DNA of 64,000 nt from Rhizobium sp. RU36D (GTDB lineage Bacteria > Pseudomonadota > Alphaproteobacteria > Rhizobiales > Rhizobiaceae): contig NZ_FWXU01000003.1 in assembly GCF_900176345.1 (NCBI RefSeq), positions 124,001-188,000 on the forward strand, written 5' to 3'. The notes below the pieces were generated by a model. It saw only the letters and a list, made by a program, of their open reading frames with translations. It did no database searches and had not been told where the DNA came from. Positions 17,782 through 26,589 of this stretch are shown here, piece after piece (position 1 is the first letter of the stretch; each line of letters begins with the position of its first letter). Both the position numbers and the translations under genes were made by a program.

Positions 17782-18963
17782 ATGCACATGCTACGCCTCC
17801 CCCTTGCCGTCACGCTCGCCTCGCTGCTTGCGACCTCCGCCATGGCTGCCGAATGCGGCGGCGATCTCTCGACCTTCCTTCAGGGCGTGAAGGCTGAGGC
17901 CGTGGCCGCCGGTGCCTCTGCGGCAGCAGCCGACAAGGCACTGGCCGGCGCCCAGATCGATCAGAAGGTGCTGAGCCGCGACCGCGCGCAAGGCGTGTTC
18001 AAGCAGACCTTCCTCGACTTTTCCCAGCGCACCGTCAGCAAGGCGCGCCTGGATATCGGTGCAAAGAAAATCCGCGAACTCTCTGACGTCTTTGGCCGGG
18101 CAGAAAGCGAATTCGGGGTCCCCGCCGGTGTGATCGCCGCCTTCTGGGCCATGGAAACGGATTTCGGCGCCGTCCAGGGCGACTTCAACACCCGAAACGC
18201 CCTCGTCACCCTCGCCCATGACTGCCGCCGCCCGGAACTCTTCCGGCCGCAACTGCTGGCGCTGATCACCATGGTCGAACACGGAGACCTGGAGCCGGAA
18301 AGCAATACCGGCGCCTGGGCCGGCGAAATCGGCCAGGTGCAGATGCTTCCCAAGGATATCGTCGCACTCGGCGTCGATGGCGACGGCAACGGCCATATCG
18401 ACGTGAAGAAGAGCTCGGCGGATGCCATCCTGACGGCTGCCAAGTTCATCCAGCATCTCGGCTTCCGTCGCGGCGAACCGTGGATCCAGGAAGTGACCGT
18501 TCCTGAAAACCTGCCCTGGGAAAAGACCGGTTTTGACGCCGGTATGACCGCTGGCGACTGGTTCAAGCTCGGCGTGAAGCCGCGCAACGGCGATACCAGC
18601 GCCGCCAATCTCGAAGGAGAACTGCTGCTCCCGCAAGGCCGCAAGGGTCCGGCCTTCATGGCCTATCCCAATTTCAACATCTATCTGGAATGGAACCAGT
18701 CCTTCATCTACACCACGTCTGCCGCCTATTTCGCCACCCGCCTGATGGGTGCCGAGCCCTATCTCAAGGGCAATCCGGAGCAGGGACTGGACGACAACCA
18801 GATGAAGCAGTTGCAGACCAAGCTGCAGGCCGCCGGACATGACGTCGGCAAGATCGACGGTATCCTGGGCGCTGGCACGCGCGTGGCCATCCAGAAAGAA
18901 CAACAACGCCTCGGCATGCCCGCGGACGGCTGGCCGACGCCTGCATTGCTGGCCGCACTGTAA
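17782..18963 (+). CDS. Lytic murein transglycosylase, MltB family, with PG-binding domain
   Basis: A 393-residue secreted enzyme. The signal peptide ends at AMA (about residue 22). The MltB/SLT_2 catalytic domain (about 28-320) carries the catalytic Glu in AAFWAMETDFGAVQG and the motif GEIGQVQMLPKDI. The C-terminal peptidoglycan-binding domain (about 335-392) includes LQAAGHDVGKIDGILGAGTR. The mature N-terminus has no lipobox, so it is a soluble periplasmic form. It lies 132 bases after the GH25 gene on the same strand. Confidence 0.93.
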   Translation: MHMLRLPLAVTLASLLATSAMAAECGGDLSTFLQGVKAEAVAAGASAAAADKALAGAQIDQKVLSRDRAQGVFKQTFLDFSQRTVSKARLDIGAKKIRELSDVFGRAESEFGVPAGVIAAFWAMETDFGAVQGDFNTRNALVTLAHDCRRPELFRPQLLALITMVEHGDLEPESNTGAWAGEIGQVQMLPKDIVALGVDGDGNGHIDVKKSSADAILTAAKFIQHLGFRRGEPWIQEVTVPENLPWEKTGFDAGMTAGDWFKLGVKPRNGDTSAANLEGELLLPQGRKGPAFMAYPNFNIYLEWNQSFIYTTSAAYFATRLMGAEPYLKGNPEQGLDDNQMKQLQTKLQAAGHDVGKIDGILGAGTRVAIQKEQQRLGMPADGWPTPALLAAL

Positions 18964-18981
18964 GCGACAGGCAAGACGAGA

Positions 18982-19018
18982 ACGCCTCGCCTATCGGCGC
19001 TTGCCGATGGCGAGGCGT
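18982..19018. terminator. Strong hairpin shared by convergent genes
   Basis: ACGCCTCGCC and GGCGAGGCGT flank an inner ATCGGC-GCTT-GCCGAT, giving a 16-bp stem with one bulged base. It overlaps the last codons of the antiporter gene and follows the transglycosylase gene by 18 bases. No clear T-run on either side, so termination strength is uncertain. Confidence 0.55.
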
Positions 19019-20304
19019 ATACTATTATAGATGTGCTTGAGCACGTCGCGGCCACGCACCACTTCGTTCAGCTCGCGGGCATAGGCAAGCCGGAGCACCT
19101 GGCGATAGTTTTCCAGACGCTCCGAGGCCAGGTTCTCCAGCCGGTGCATCAGACTGACCCACAGCGGCGACAGCAGCAGCGAAACGGCCGTCACGGCAAT
19201 CGAAAGCCGGAACAGGTCGAAACCGAGCGCGCCGGACGAGAAGCCCGCGGCCGCTAGCACAAACGAGAATTCCCCGATCTGCGCCATCGACAGGCCCGCG
19301 ATCAGCGCGGTCTGCGGATCCGATCCGGTCTTGCGCAGCAGGAAGATGTTGAGGATCGTCTTGACCGTCGTCACCAGAACCGACAATCCGAGCACCTGCC
19401 AGAGAAATTCCCGGATGAAGTCCAGGTCGATCAGCAGGCCGATCGACAGGAAGAAGATGACCAGCAGCACGCTCTGGATCGGTTCGATGACCGGGATGAC
19501 GCGGCTGCGTAGCGTCGAATTGCCGACCAGGATGCCGGCGAGGAAGGCGCCATAGGCGGGAGACAGACCGGCAATACCGGACAGGGCTGCCGCCGTGAAG
19601 CATAGCCCCAAGGCACCGAGCGCCAAGAGTTCGATCTTGTGCTCCACCCGCTCGGCAAAGGGCACCTTCAGCTTGACGTGCTTGCCGAACCACCAGAGCA
19701 CGCCAGCTAGAAGCGCGACGGCGACCAGGATGCGCAGGGCGATGCTGCCATAATCGATGGCACCGCGGCCCAGGCTGGTGACGAAAATCAGCATCGGCAC
19801 GACGGCGATATCCTGAGCAATCAGCACGCCGATCGCCACACGCCCAGCATTGCCGCGCAAGACGCCCATGTCCTCCAGCATCTTCATCGCCACGACGGTG
19901 GAAGACATGCCAATGATAAAGCCGAGGATAATGGTTTCCGCCGCCGTAGCCTCGATCAGCATGCCGAAGCCCAAAGCCAGCAGCATGGCGGCCAGCAACT
20001 GCCCGCCCATGACCAGAAGCGCCTGACGCAATGACAGCACGAAGGCGCGCACCGACAGCTCCATGCCGATGAAGAACAGCAGCACCACGACGCCCATTTC
20101 CGCGAACAAGGCGACGTTCTCGGAATTGTCGATCAGCTCAAGGCCGGTCGGCCCAAGTGCCACGCCGGCGACGATGAAACCGACAAGCGGCGGTTGACGT
20201 AGCCACAGGAACAGCAATCCCAGTAAGGTTGCGATGGCGATCACGCCGGCAATGGCGACAAGCGCCCCGCCATGCCCTGCCGCTTCTGGCACCGTTCCCG
20301 TCAC
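18991..20304 (-). CDS. Monovalent cation:proton antiporter, CPA2 family, without RCK domain
   Basis: A 437-residue membrane protein with about twelve hydrophobic segments forming a Na_H_Exchanger domain (about residues 12-390), related to KefB and YbaL. Conserved pieces include PPLVGFIVAGVALGPTGL and VLIAQDIAVVPML with the transport Asp. KefB/YbaL proteins usually continue with a TrkA-N regulatory domain of about 150 residues; here only a short basic tail follows. The start is a GTG at 20302-20304. It is convergent with the MltB-like gene and divergent from an EamA transporter. Confidence 0.87.
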   Translation of the reverse strand: MTGTVPEAAGHGGALVAIAGVIAIATLLGLLFLWLRQPPLVGFIVAGVALGPTGLELIDNSENVALFAEMGVVVLLFFIGMELSVRAFVLSLRQALLVMGGQLLAAMLLALGFGMLIEATAAETIILGFIIGMSSTVVAMKMLEDMGVLRGNAGRVAIGVLIAQDIAVVPMLIFVTSLGRGAIDYGSIALRILVAVALLAGVLWWFGKHVKLKVPFAERVEHKIELLALGALGLCFTAAALSGIAGLSPAYGAFLAGILVGNSTLRSRVIPVIEPIQSVLLVIFFLSIGLLIDLDFIREFLWQVLGLSVLVTTVKTILNIFLLRKTGSDPQTALIAGLSMAQIGEFSFVLAAAGFSSGALGFDLFRLSIAVTAVSLLLSPLWVSLMHRLENLASERLENYRQVLRLAYARELNEVVRGRDVLKHIYNSIRLAIGKRR

Positions 20305-20423
20305 AAGCGTTTCCAGGGGCCTCTCCTTCCAAGCGAATCCTGTTCAATATCATGCACATCAGGAATCGGGTGGCAAACCGGCGCCAGGCTGAATATGGTC
20401 TGCCGCCACAAGAGGATAATTCG

Positions 20424-21338
20424 ATGCCGCAGCAGAGCCCATCCATGACCGCCAAGACTTGGGGCTTGCTGTTGATCCTCGGCCTGATCTGGGGCGGCTC
20501 GTTCTTCTTCGCGCGGATCGCCGTTCAGCATGTTCCGCCCTTCACGCTGGTTTTCCTGCGGCTTTCCCTGGCCGCCCTCGCGCTCCACATCTATCTGCGC
20601 GGCGGCTTTGGCCTCTATGGTGCACTGAGATCCCGCTGGCGCGAATTTCTTGTCATGGGGCTGATCAACAACGCCCTGCCCCACACCCTGATCTTCTTCG
20701 GCCAGACCGAGATCGGCGCGGGGCTGGCGGCGATCCTGAATGCCACGACGCCCATCTTCACCGTCCTGATCGCCAACAAGCTGACCACGGATGAGAAGCT
20801 GTCCTCGACCAAGCTTGCCGGCTGCCTGCTCGGCCTTGCCGGTACCGCCGTGCTGATCGGCCCCAGCGCCTTGCTGCAGCACAGCGTTCCGCTATGGGCG
20901 TTGATGCTACCGGTACTCGCCGCGGTGTCCTATGGACTGGCCAGCACCTACGGCAAGCGTTTCAAGGCCTTGCCTGCACCGGTAACCGCCACCGGCCAAC
21001 TCACGGCATCGACCCTCATCATGCTGCCGGTCGCGCTCCTGGCAGACCATCCCTGGACACTGAGCCTTCCGCCAATGACGTCTATCCTTGCGATCCTGGC
21101 GCTGGCCCTGATATCCACCGCCTTCGGCTACATCCTGTTCTTCCGCATCATGGCCCTAGCGGGCGCAACAAACGCCTCCCTGGTGACGCTGCTGGTGCCG
21201 CCAAGCGCGCTGCTTCTCGGCATCCTGTTTCTCGGCGAGCGTCTTGAGGTGACGGATCTGGCGGGAATGACGCTGATCGGTGCAGGCCTCGTAGTCCTGG
21301 ACGGGCGGCTTTTGCACCTGCGAAGAGCAGGTGCCTGA
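20424..21338 (+). CDS. EamA-family (DMT) transporter
   Basis: A 304-residue protein with ten hydrophobic segments in two EamA repeats (about residues 12-145 and 155-295). LILGLIWGGSFFFARIAVQHVPP is the classic first-helix signature, and FLGERLEVTDLAGMTLIGAGLV closes the second repeat. The substrate is unknown. AGAGGA seven bases before the ATG at 20424 sets the start. It shares only family-level similarity with the EamA protein at 7628-8548. Confidence 0.9.
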   Translation: MPQQSPSMTAKTWGLLLILGLIWGGSFFFARIAVQHVPPFTLVFLRLSLAALALHIYLRGGFGLYGALRSRWREFLVMGLINNALPHTLIFFGQTEIGAGLAAILNATTPIFTVLIANKLTTDEKLSSTKLAGCLLGLAGTAVLIGPSALLQHSVPLWALMLPVLAAVSYGLASTYGKRFKALPAPVTATGQLTASTLIMLPVALLADHPWTLSLPPMTSILAILALALISTAFGYILFFRIMALAGATNASLVTLLVPPSALLLGILFLGERLEVTDLAGMTLIGAGLVVLDGRLLHLRRAGA

Positions 21339-21594
21339 GACTCGGGCGCACCTTGTCCAATGGTGCAGAAATAGCACAGATCGGCATGAAAATTTGTTGC
21401 GGGGACATCCAGGCGGCAGCTTTCCTTAATGATCATCAGCTGCGACTAAATTTTATTTACCAAAATAAATTCATGGTTTTAGGCCATAAATTGGAATGTT
21501 ATCCACTGACTCACGCCGCATCGCAGCACACTATTCGCTTTCCAACCGACACAAATCCGACATATTATCTGCTCGTCAACGCAAGGAGGCAGAT

Positions 21595-21672
21595 ATGGGA
21601 CTAACGCATTCTTTGAATGTCCTGATCGTCGGTGCAGCGTTTGTGTTCATTGGCGCTATGCTCTTCATCTGA
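21595..21672 (+). CDS. 25-residue single-span membrane micro-protein
   Basis: An ATG preceded by AAGGAGG with a 5-base spacer opens a 25-codon frame. The product has a short polar start (MGLTHSLN) and then one continuous hydrophobic helix to the C-terminus, long enough to cross the membrane. A good terminator hairpin lies about 85 bases downstream, so it looks like a self-contained short transcript. No function can be assigned. The 256-base gap upstream holds no other gene and would contain its promoter. Confidence 0.6.
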   Translation: MGLTHSLNVLIVGAAFVFIGAMLFI

Positions 21673-21757
21673 GACATAAGCGGCATCATCAGGCAGAACA
21701 GCTGGTAAAGATCGCATATCCCTAAAGTCGCCTTTGAGGCACGGGTTCAAAACATAA

Positions 21758-21790
21758 GGCGCATGGACCAGAGCGGTTCATGCGCCTTTT
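21758..21790 (+). terminator. Rho-independent terminator
   Basis: GGCGCATG, a 13-base loop and CATGCGCC followed directly by TTTTAGCTTTT on the plus strand. It ends the short transcript at 21595-21672 and lies just beyond the metF stop on the other strand. Confidence 0.8.
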
Positions 21791-21813
21791 AGCTTTTCGC
21801 TTTCGACCAACGG

Positions 21814-22722
21814 TCAGGCAGCCGCTTCCGCCGGGTTCGCGGCACGGGGGCGCAGGCCAAGACGCTCGAGCGTGCCGGCGATCAACGGCACGCGGTTCAT
21901 CGTATACAGGTGGAACTCGTGGATGCCTCGGCGCTGCAGGTCTGCGATCTGCTCGGCGGCGATATCCGCCGCCACTTGCGCCCGGTCCTCGGGCTTATCA
22001 TCCAGCCCCTCGAAACGGTCATCGAGAAACGCCGGCACGGAAGCGCCGCAACGCCGCGCAAACCGCTTCAACTGCGTCAGGTTCTGGATCGGCATGATCC
22101 CCGGCACGATCGGGATCGCAATCCCGGCCGCCCGTACCTTGTCGAGGTAGCGCTCGAAGATATCGTTGTCGAAAAAGAACTGCGTGAGCGCACGATGGGC
22201 GCCGGCATCCGCCTTGCTCTTCAGCGTATCGATATCCACGTCGATGCTCGGGCTTTCGGGATGCATTTCCGGATAGGCCGAGACCGACACATCCAGGTCG
22301 CCATAAGCCACGAGGTCACGCACGAGATCTGCGGTGCGCTGATAGCCTTCTGGATGCGGAACATAGCTGGTGCCGACACCCGTCGTCGGATCGCCACGCA
22401 AGGCGACGATACGGCGAACACCGGCCGCGCGGAATTCCTCAACCACGGCGCGGACCTCGTTACGGGAGGCGTCAACGCAGGTCAGGTGGGCAGCCGTGGA
22501 CAGCTTCATCTCGCCGACCATACGCTTCACCGCCGAAAGTGTCGGTTCCCGCGTGGAGCCCCCTGCCCCATAGGTCATGGTGACATAATCAGGATTCCAG
22601 TTCGCGAGCTCGGTTACCGTCTCCCAGAGCTGGCTTTCCATTTCATCGGATTTTGGCGGGAAGAACTCGAAGGAGATCCGCAAATTCGACTTGCCACCGG
22701 TGCCGTTGTCATTGCGCGCCAT
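21814..22722 (-). CDS. metF: 5,10-methylenetetrahydrofolate reductase MetF
   Basis: Flavoprotein that reduces methylene-THF to methyl-THF, the methyl donor for MetH. The 302-residue product has the standard TIM-barrel landmarks: ISFEFFPPKSDEME near residue 17, DYVTMTYGAGGSTRE, ALRGDPT and FFFDNDIFERYLD. GGGAGAG seven bases before the ATG at 22720-22722 sets the start, which overlaps the end of the ArsR-methyltransferase gene by 14 bases, so the two are translated from one message. The palindrome upstream of that gene likely controls both. Confidence 0.96.
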   Translation of the reverse strand: MARNDNGTGGKSNLRISFEFFPPKSDEMESQLWETVTELANWNPDYVTMTYGAGGSTREPTLSAVKRMVGEMKLSTAAHLTCVDASRNEVRAVVEEFRAAGVRRIVALRGDPTTGVGTSYVPHPEGYQRTADLVRDLVAYGDLDVSVSAYPEMHPESPSIDVDIDTLKSKADAGAHRALTQFFFDNDIFERYLDKVRAAGIAIPIVPGIMPIQNLTQLKRFARRCGASVPAFLDDRFEGLDDKPEDRAQVAADIAAEQIADLQRRGIHEFHLYTMNRVPLIAGTLERLGLRPRAANPAEAAA

Positions 22723-23737
22723 TGCCAAGCTCTCCCTGTTGAAACGTGGAATTTCTGCCGCTCACCGGAACCACCGCATCCGCATCCGCCTGACGGGCAA
22801 GCCAGATGGTCACGGTCAGCGAATTCGGACCAGATTTTGTTGGCCTGACATCCGTCACCTCCTCGACCGTGAGGCCGGTGCGCGTCAGCCATTCGGCCAT
22901 CAGATCCTTGGCGAAGCCAAGCCTCAGATGGGCATGGTCTTCGCGAAGATATTCAAGGCCATGGGGCGCGAGATCGATGATCACAAGCCGTCCGCCCGGC
23001 TTCAGCAGGCGAGCGGCCTCGCTGATCGCCAGTTCCGGCTGCGGCAGGAAATGCAGTACCTGGTGCACGGTGATCAGGTCGAATTCGCCACCATCGAGCG
23101 GCAGGTTCAGGATATCGCCGTGTCGCACCGAGGCCTTGACCACCCCGGCCTTGTCCAGGTTGGCCCGCGCCACCGCGAGCATGTCGCGGCTTGCGTCGAT
23201 CCCCACGGCACGGGTAAAATGCGCTTCAAGCAGTTGCAGGATACGGCCGGTGCCGGTGCCCAAGTCCAGCAGCGCATCGACCGGTTCCGAGCCGATCAGA
23301 CGCAGCAGGGCCGCCTCGACATCGGCATCATCCACATGCAGCCGACGCAGTTCATCCCATTCGGAAGCGTTGCGGCTGAAATAGACCTGGGCTCGTTCCG
23401 CCCGAAGCCGCTTGACGGCGGCCAGCCGCTCGCTGTCACGCTGCAACACCTGGTCCTGAGATGAGGCGGCCTGAAGCAGCACGCGTGCCAGCTCCGCCGC
23501 ATCGCCATGCTGCTTCAGCCGGAAATAGGCCCAGGCGCCTTCCTGGTAGCGGTCGATCAGCCCGGCTTCCGTCAGAAGCTTGAGATGCCGCGAAATCCGC
23601 GGTTGCGACTGCCCGAGGATATCGGTGAGATCGGTCACCGTGAGGTCGCCGGAAGCCAGAAGAACCAGCAGGCGCAGCCGTGTAGGCTCTCCAGCCGCCT
23701 TCAGCAACTCAACGAGATCATCGACACCAAAATCCAT
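22709..23737 (-). CDS. ArsR-family regulator fused to a SAM-dependent methyltransferase domain
   Basis: A 342-residue two-domain protein. The N-terminal winged helix (about residues 5-90) has the ArsR recognition region LTVTDLTDILGQSQPRISRH. The C-terminal domain (about 130-290) is a class I methyltransferase fold with SAM motif LLDLGTGTGRILQLL. Position ahead of metF and the operator shared with metH match ArsR regulators that sense S-adenosylhomocysteine or SAM and control methionine-cycle genes (SahR / SamR type). Whether the domain still methylates or only senses ligand is unknown. A perfect 22-bp palindrome lies 24 bases upstream. Confidence 0.9.
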   Translation of the reverse strand: MDFGVDDLVELLKAAGEPTRLRLLVLLASGDLTVTDLTDILGQSQPRISRHLKLLTEAGLIDRYQEGAWAYFRLKQHGDAAELARVLLQAASSQDQVLQRDSERLAAVKRLRAERAQVYFSRNASEWDELRRLHVDDADVEAALLRLIGSEPVDALLDLGTGTGRILQLLEAHFTRAVGIDASRDMLAVARANLDKAGVVKASVRHGDILNLPLDGGEFDLITVHQVLHFLPQPELAISEAARLLKPGGRLVIIDLAPHGLEYLREDHAHLRLGFAKDLMAEWLTRTGLTVEEVTDVRPTKSGPNSLTVTIWLARQADADAVVPVSGRNSTFQQGELGNGAQ

Positions 23738-23760
23738 TCAACATCCTCAAACCTAATCAA

Positions 23761-23782
23761 GATATAAAGATATCTTTATATC
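23761..23782. promoter_or_regulatory. Perfect 22-bp palindromic operator of the regulator-metF operon
   Basis: GATATAAAGAT joined to its exact reverse complement ATCTTTATATC. It lies 24 bases upstream of the ArsR-methyltransferase start, where it would cover the promoter. Its 16-bp core ATAAAGATATCTTTAT recurs with two changes upstream of metH at 60714-60729. Binding by the adjacent regulator is inferred. Confidence 0.85.
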
Positions 23783-23859
23783 GTTTCGACTGTCGATGCA
23801 AGGAAAAATCGCCGGCTTTTCTCGCCCACAGGTCGACTGTGGAGAATGCCCTTCTGAAA

Positions 23860-23891
23860 ACGACAAACGGCCGCGCTATGGCGGCCGTTTG
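23860..23891 (-). terminator. Terminator of the first chemoreceptor gene
   Basis: CAAACGGCCGC and its exact complement around a 6-base loop, followed on the minus strand by TCGTTTTC. It lies 27 bases after the stop of the chemoreceptor gene. Confidence 0.8.
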
Positions 23892-23917
23892 CAGAAGCGT
23901 GCGTGGGTCGGTTCGGC

Positions 23918-26233
23918 TCAGAACTCTTCCCAGTTGTCGCCCTTTGTTGCAGCAGCAGCGCCACCATAACCACCCGCGGCGGCACGAACTGGGGCACGGG
24001 CCGCGGCAGGACGCGACGGCGCCGGGCTGCGCGTGGCGGCCTGGTGGCTCGGAGCGGACGGTGCGCGCATGGCGCTGGCCGTCTGGCGAAGCGCATGAAC
24101 CGGATTGCCGAGCTGGAACCCGGACAGCAGCGATTCGAGCTTGCTGCTTTCCTGCGCCAGGCCGGCACCGGCCGCATTCATTTCTTCCACCATCGCGGCA
24201 TTCTGCTGCGTGGCCTGGTCCATGTGGTTGACCGCGGAGTTGACTTCTCCGAGACCCACGGACTGTTCCTGCGCGGCGGTGGCAATGGCATCCATATGCT
24301 CGTTGATGGCCTGGACGAGCTGCGCGATGGCCGTCAGGCCTTCGCCGGTATCGTTGACCAGCTTGACGCCCTCGCTGACCGCAACTTCCGAATTGCCGAT
24401 CAGAGACTTGATCTCCTTGGCAGCATTGGCGGAGCGCTGGGCGAGTTCGCGCACTTCCTGGGCCACGACCGCAAAGCCCTTGCCCGCTTCACCGGCACGC
24501 GCAGCCTCAACACCGGCATTCAGCGCCAGCAGGTTGGTCTGGAAGGCAATCTCATCGATCACGCCGATGATCTGGCCGATCTGGCGCGACGAATGCTCGA
24601 TCTTCTCCATGGCCGTGACGGCATTGGATACGACGACGCCGGACTTTTCGGCGCGGGTCTTGGTGTCGCGAACGAGGTCGCGGGCATCGCCGGTGCGCTT
24701 GGACGTAGCCGTGACATTGGCCGTGATCTCTTCGAGCGCCGCGGCAGTCTCTTCTAGGGAAGCGGCCTGCTGCTCGGTGCGCTTGGCCAGATTATCAGAG
24801 GCCTGCGAGATCTCGCCGCTACCGCTGGTCACAACGGTTGCCGACTGCCCAACAGCCACCAGCGCTTCGCGCAACTGGCTGACGGATGCGTTGAAGTCGT
24901 GGCGCAGGGCCTCGAATTGCGGTGCAAACTGCTCGTTGATCTCGCAGAGCAGGTCACCGGCCGCCAGCCGCTTCAGACCGGTCGCCAGAGCGCCGGTCGC
25001 CTTGGTGAGCCGCTCCTCGGCTTCCGCCTCGGCAAGCTTCTGGGCTTCCGCACGCTGACGCTCAGCCGCGGCACGATTGGCCTCGGCGCCGGCTTCCAGT
25101 TCGCGGTTGCGGATCGCGGATTCGCGGAACACTTCCACGGAGCGCGCCATGTCGCCGATTTCGTCCTTGCGCGCGACATAGGGGATCGCGCTGTCGGCAT
25201 CGCCTTCGGCAAGCGCCGTCATGCGATGTCCGATCGTCCGGATCGCGCCGGAGAGCACGCTGGCAATCGCCACCATCAAGCCGACAGCCACGAGAACGAA
25301 GGCGCCGAGCAGGGAGAGGAACAGGATGAAGGACGACTGCGCAGCCTCAAGCTTGTTCACGGCGGTCTCGCGAACCTTGGTCGCGGTTTCGACAAGAAGA
25401 CCGGCGACGAAGTCACGGCGCTCGGCCATGGCCTTGGTCCAGTTGTCGAGATCGGTCGGAGCCGGCGTATAGGCGAGGCTCTTGGACATGTCATCGACCG
25501 TCTTCAGGACCAGTTGGCCCGTCGGGGTCTGCATGAAGGTGTCGTAGCGCGACATGATGTCAGCATCGACGAATTCACGCACCGTGCGGGTATAGATACG
25601 AATCTGGTTGAAGCCGCCGGAGAATCGCGAGAATTCCTCGACGTTCAATGTGCCATTCTTGGTGTATTGCTGGCCAATACGGTTGAAGACCAGGAAGCCC
25701 TCGTTGAATTGCAGGAAGGCGTGATAGCCGGACACGCCATGTGCCAAATCGCTGTCCTGCATGAGATTGGCAGCGCGGGCCGTCATGCTGATGGATGCGG
25801 CCGAGAGCGGCTGCAAGTATCGCAAGGGAACCATGGCCTCGACGGGGCCCGCATCCACCATCGCGCGGAACTCCGCAAGCTTGGCATAGCGCTCGTCGAC
25901 CATCTGCTTGGTGTCGGAGAGGAACTTGTCGCTGAGCCCGGTGGCCGTCACGGCAGCATAGGCGGCATCCAGGTTCTTGTAGGCCGCGTCGGTCTTCTGG
26001 CGAAGCTGCGCCCGTGTCTCGGGCTTTGCGGCACTTTCGACCGGCAGCGCCATCATCAATTCGCCACCGGCATTGCCGATGCGCTCAAGAAGCACATCGC
26101 GCGCAAGCGCGTCGTAGTTCTGATAGGCCTCGGTGACGGCGAGCGTGCCCAGCCCCAATACGGCGACGAGGGGCACCACGGCGAGTGTTGTCAGCAAAGT
26201 TCGAAAAGAAAGGGCTTCCAATAATCGGCGCAT
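23918..26233 (-). CDS. Methyl-accepting chemotaxis protein with C-terminal CheR/CheB tether
   Basis: A 771-residue inner-membrane chemoreceptor. Order: TM1 (about residues 12-34), a long periplasmic nitrate/nitrite-sensor-like region (about 35-295), TM2 (about 300-325), HAMP (about 325-380), coiled coil, then the MA signalling domain (about 460-700) with the hairpin tip [20 protein letters not shown]. An Ala/Pro-rich linker of about 50 residues ends in NWEEF, the pentapeptide type that docks CheR and CheB. The ligand is unknown. It is a paralogue of the next chemoreceptor upstream. Confidence 0.94.
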   Translation of the reverse strand: MRRLLEALSFRTLLTTLAVVPLVAVLGLGTLAVTEAYQNYDALARDVLLERIGNAGGELMMALPVESAAKPETRAQLRQKTDAAYKNLDAAYAAVTATGLSDKFLSDTKQMVDERYAKLAEFRAMVDAGPVEAMVPLRYLQPLSAASISMTARAANLMQDSDLAHGVSGYHAFLQFNEGFLVFNRIGQQYTKNGTLNVEEFSRFSGGFNQIRIYTRTVREFVDADIMSRYDTFMQTPTGQLVLKTVDDMSKSLAYTPAPTDLDNWTKAMAERRDFVAGLLVETATKVRETAVNKLEAAQSSFILFLSLLGAFVLVAVGLMVAIASVLSGAIRTIGHRMTALAEGDADSAIPYVARKDEIGDMARSVEVFRESAIRNRELEAGAEANRAAAERQRAEAQKLAEAEAEERLTKATGALATGLKRLAAGDLLCEINEQFAPQFEALRHDFNASVSQLREALVAVGQSATVVTSGSGEISQASDNLAKRTEQQAASLEETAAALEEITANVTATSKRTGDARDLVRDTKTRAEKSGVVVSNAVTAMEKIEHSSRQIGQIIGVIDEIAFQTNLLALNAGVEAARAGEAGKGFAVVAQEVRELAQRSANAAKEIKSLIGNSEVAVSEGVKLVNDTGEGLTAIAQLVQAINEHMDAIATAAQEQSVGLGEVNSAVNHMDQATQQNAAMVEEMNAAGAGLAQESSKLESLLSGFQLGNPVHALRQTASAMRAPSAPSHQAATRSPAPSRPAAARAPVRAAAGGYGGAAAATKGDNWEEF

Positions 26234-26589
26234 GGGCTTCTATCCTCCAAGAATTTGCCTGCGCGCTGCCGCGAACCGGCGACGGCGATCACAATTCAGT
26301 GAGGATAGGCAGAAGATTCTTATGAATTGATTTAAGTTTGCAATATCGCCGCCCGAGCCAGACTGGGAAAAGCCAACAGCGCCAGACCTTTTTGGGATAT
26401 GGAAGAAGATGACGCTGCCTTGGCAATCCGGTCCACCGACGGGCCGGCGGCCTGCAAGCAGTAGCCCTAAAATATCGAGATGCCTCTTTCATGCATGCGA
26501 CGCACTCGCCTTTCGGCAGTGCGTCGCCATGATCGTCGTCCGGCTTGCCAGCCTTTCAGCGCGCTTGCCGGGGCAGCACTCTCCCGCGC
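26234..26589. other. Intergenic region between the two chemoreceptor genes
   Basis: About 356 bases with no convincing gene. The only clear structure is a hairpin with a 10-bp perfect stem (GCGACGCACT / AGTGCGTCGC, 26497-26527) and an inner GCC-TTTC-GGC, about 60 bases beyond the stop of the second chemoreceptor. It lacks a T-run. The part nearest 26233 should hold the promoter of the first chemoreceptor. Confidence 0.6.

Noticed and set aside
17791..18906. A 371-codon minus-strand frame
   Set aside because: Antisense to the MltB-like gene, which has its catalytic and PG-binding domains intact.
21499..21507. DnaA-box-like TTATCCACT
   Set aside because: A single site with one mismatch, no cluster, no AT-rich unwinding region and no dnaA or parB nearby; not an origin.
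24899..26224. A 441-codon plus-strand frame
   Set aside because: Antisense shadow of the first chemoreceptor; His/Arg/Gly-rich with no domain.
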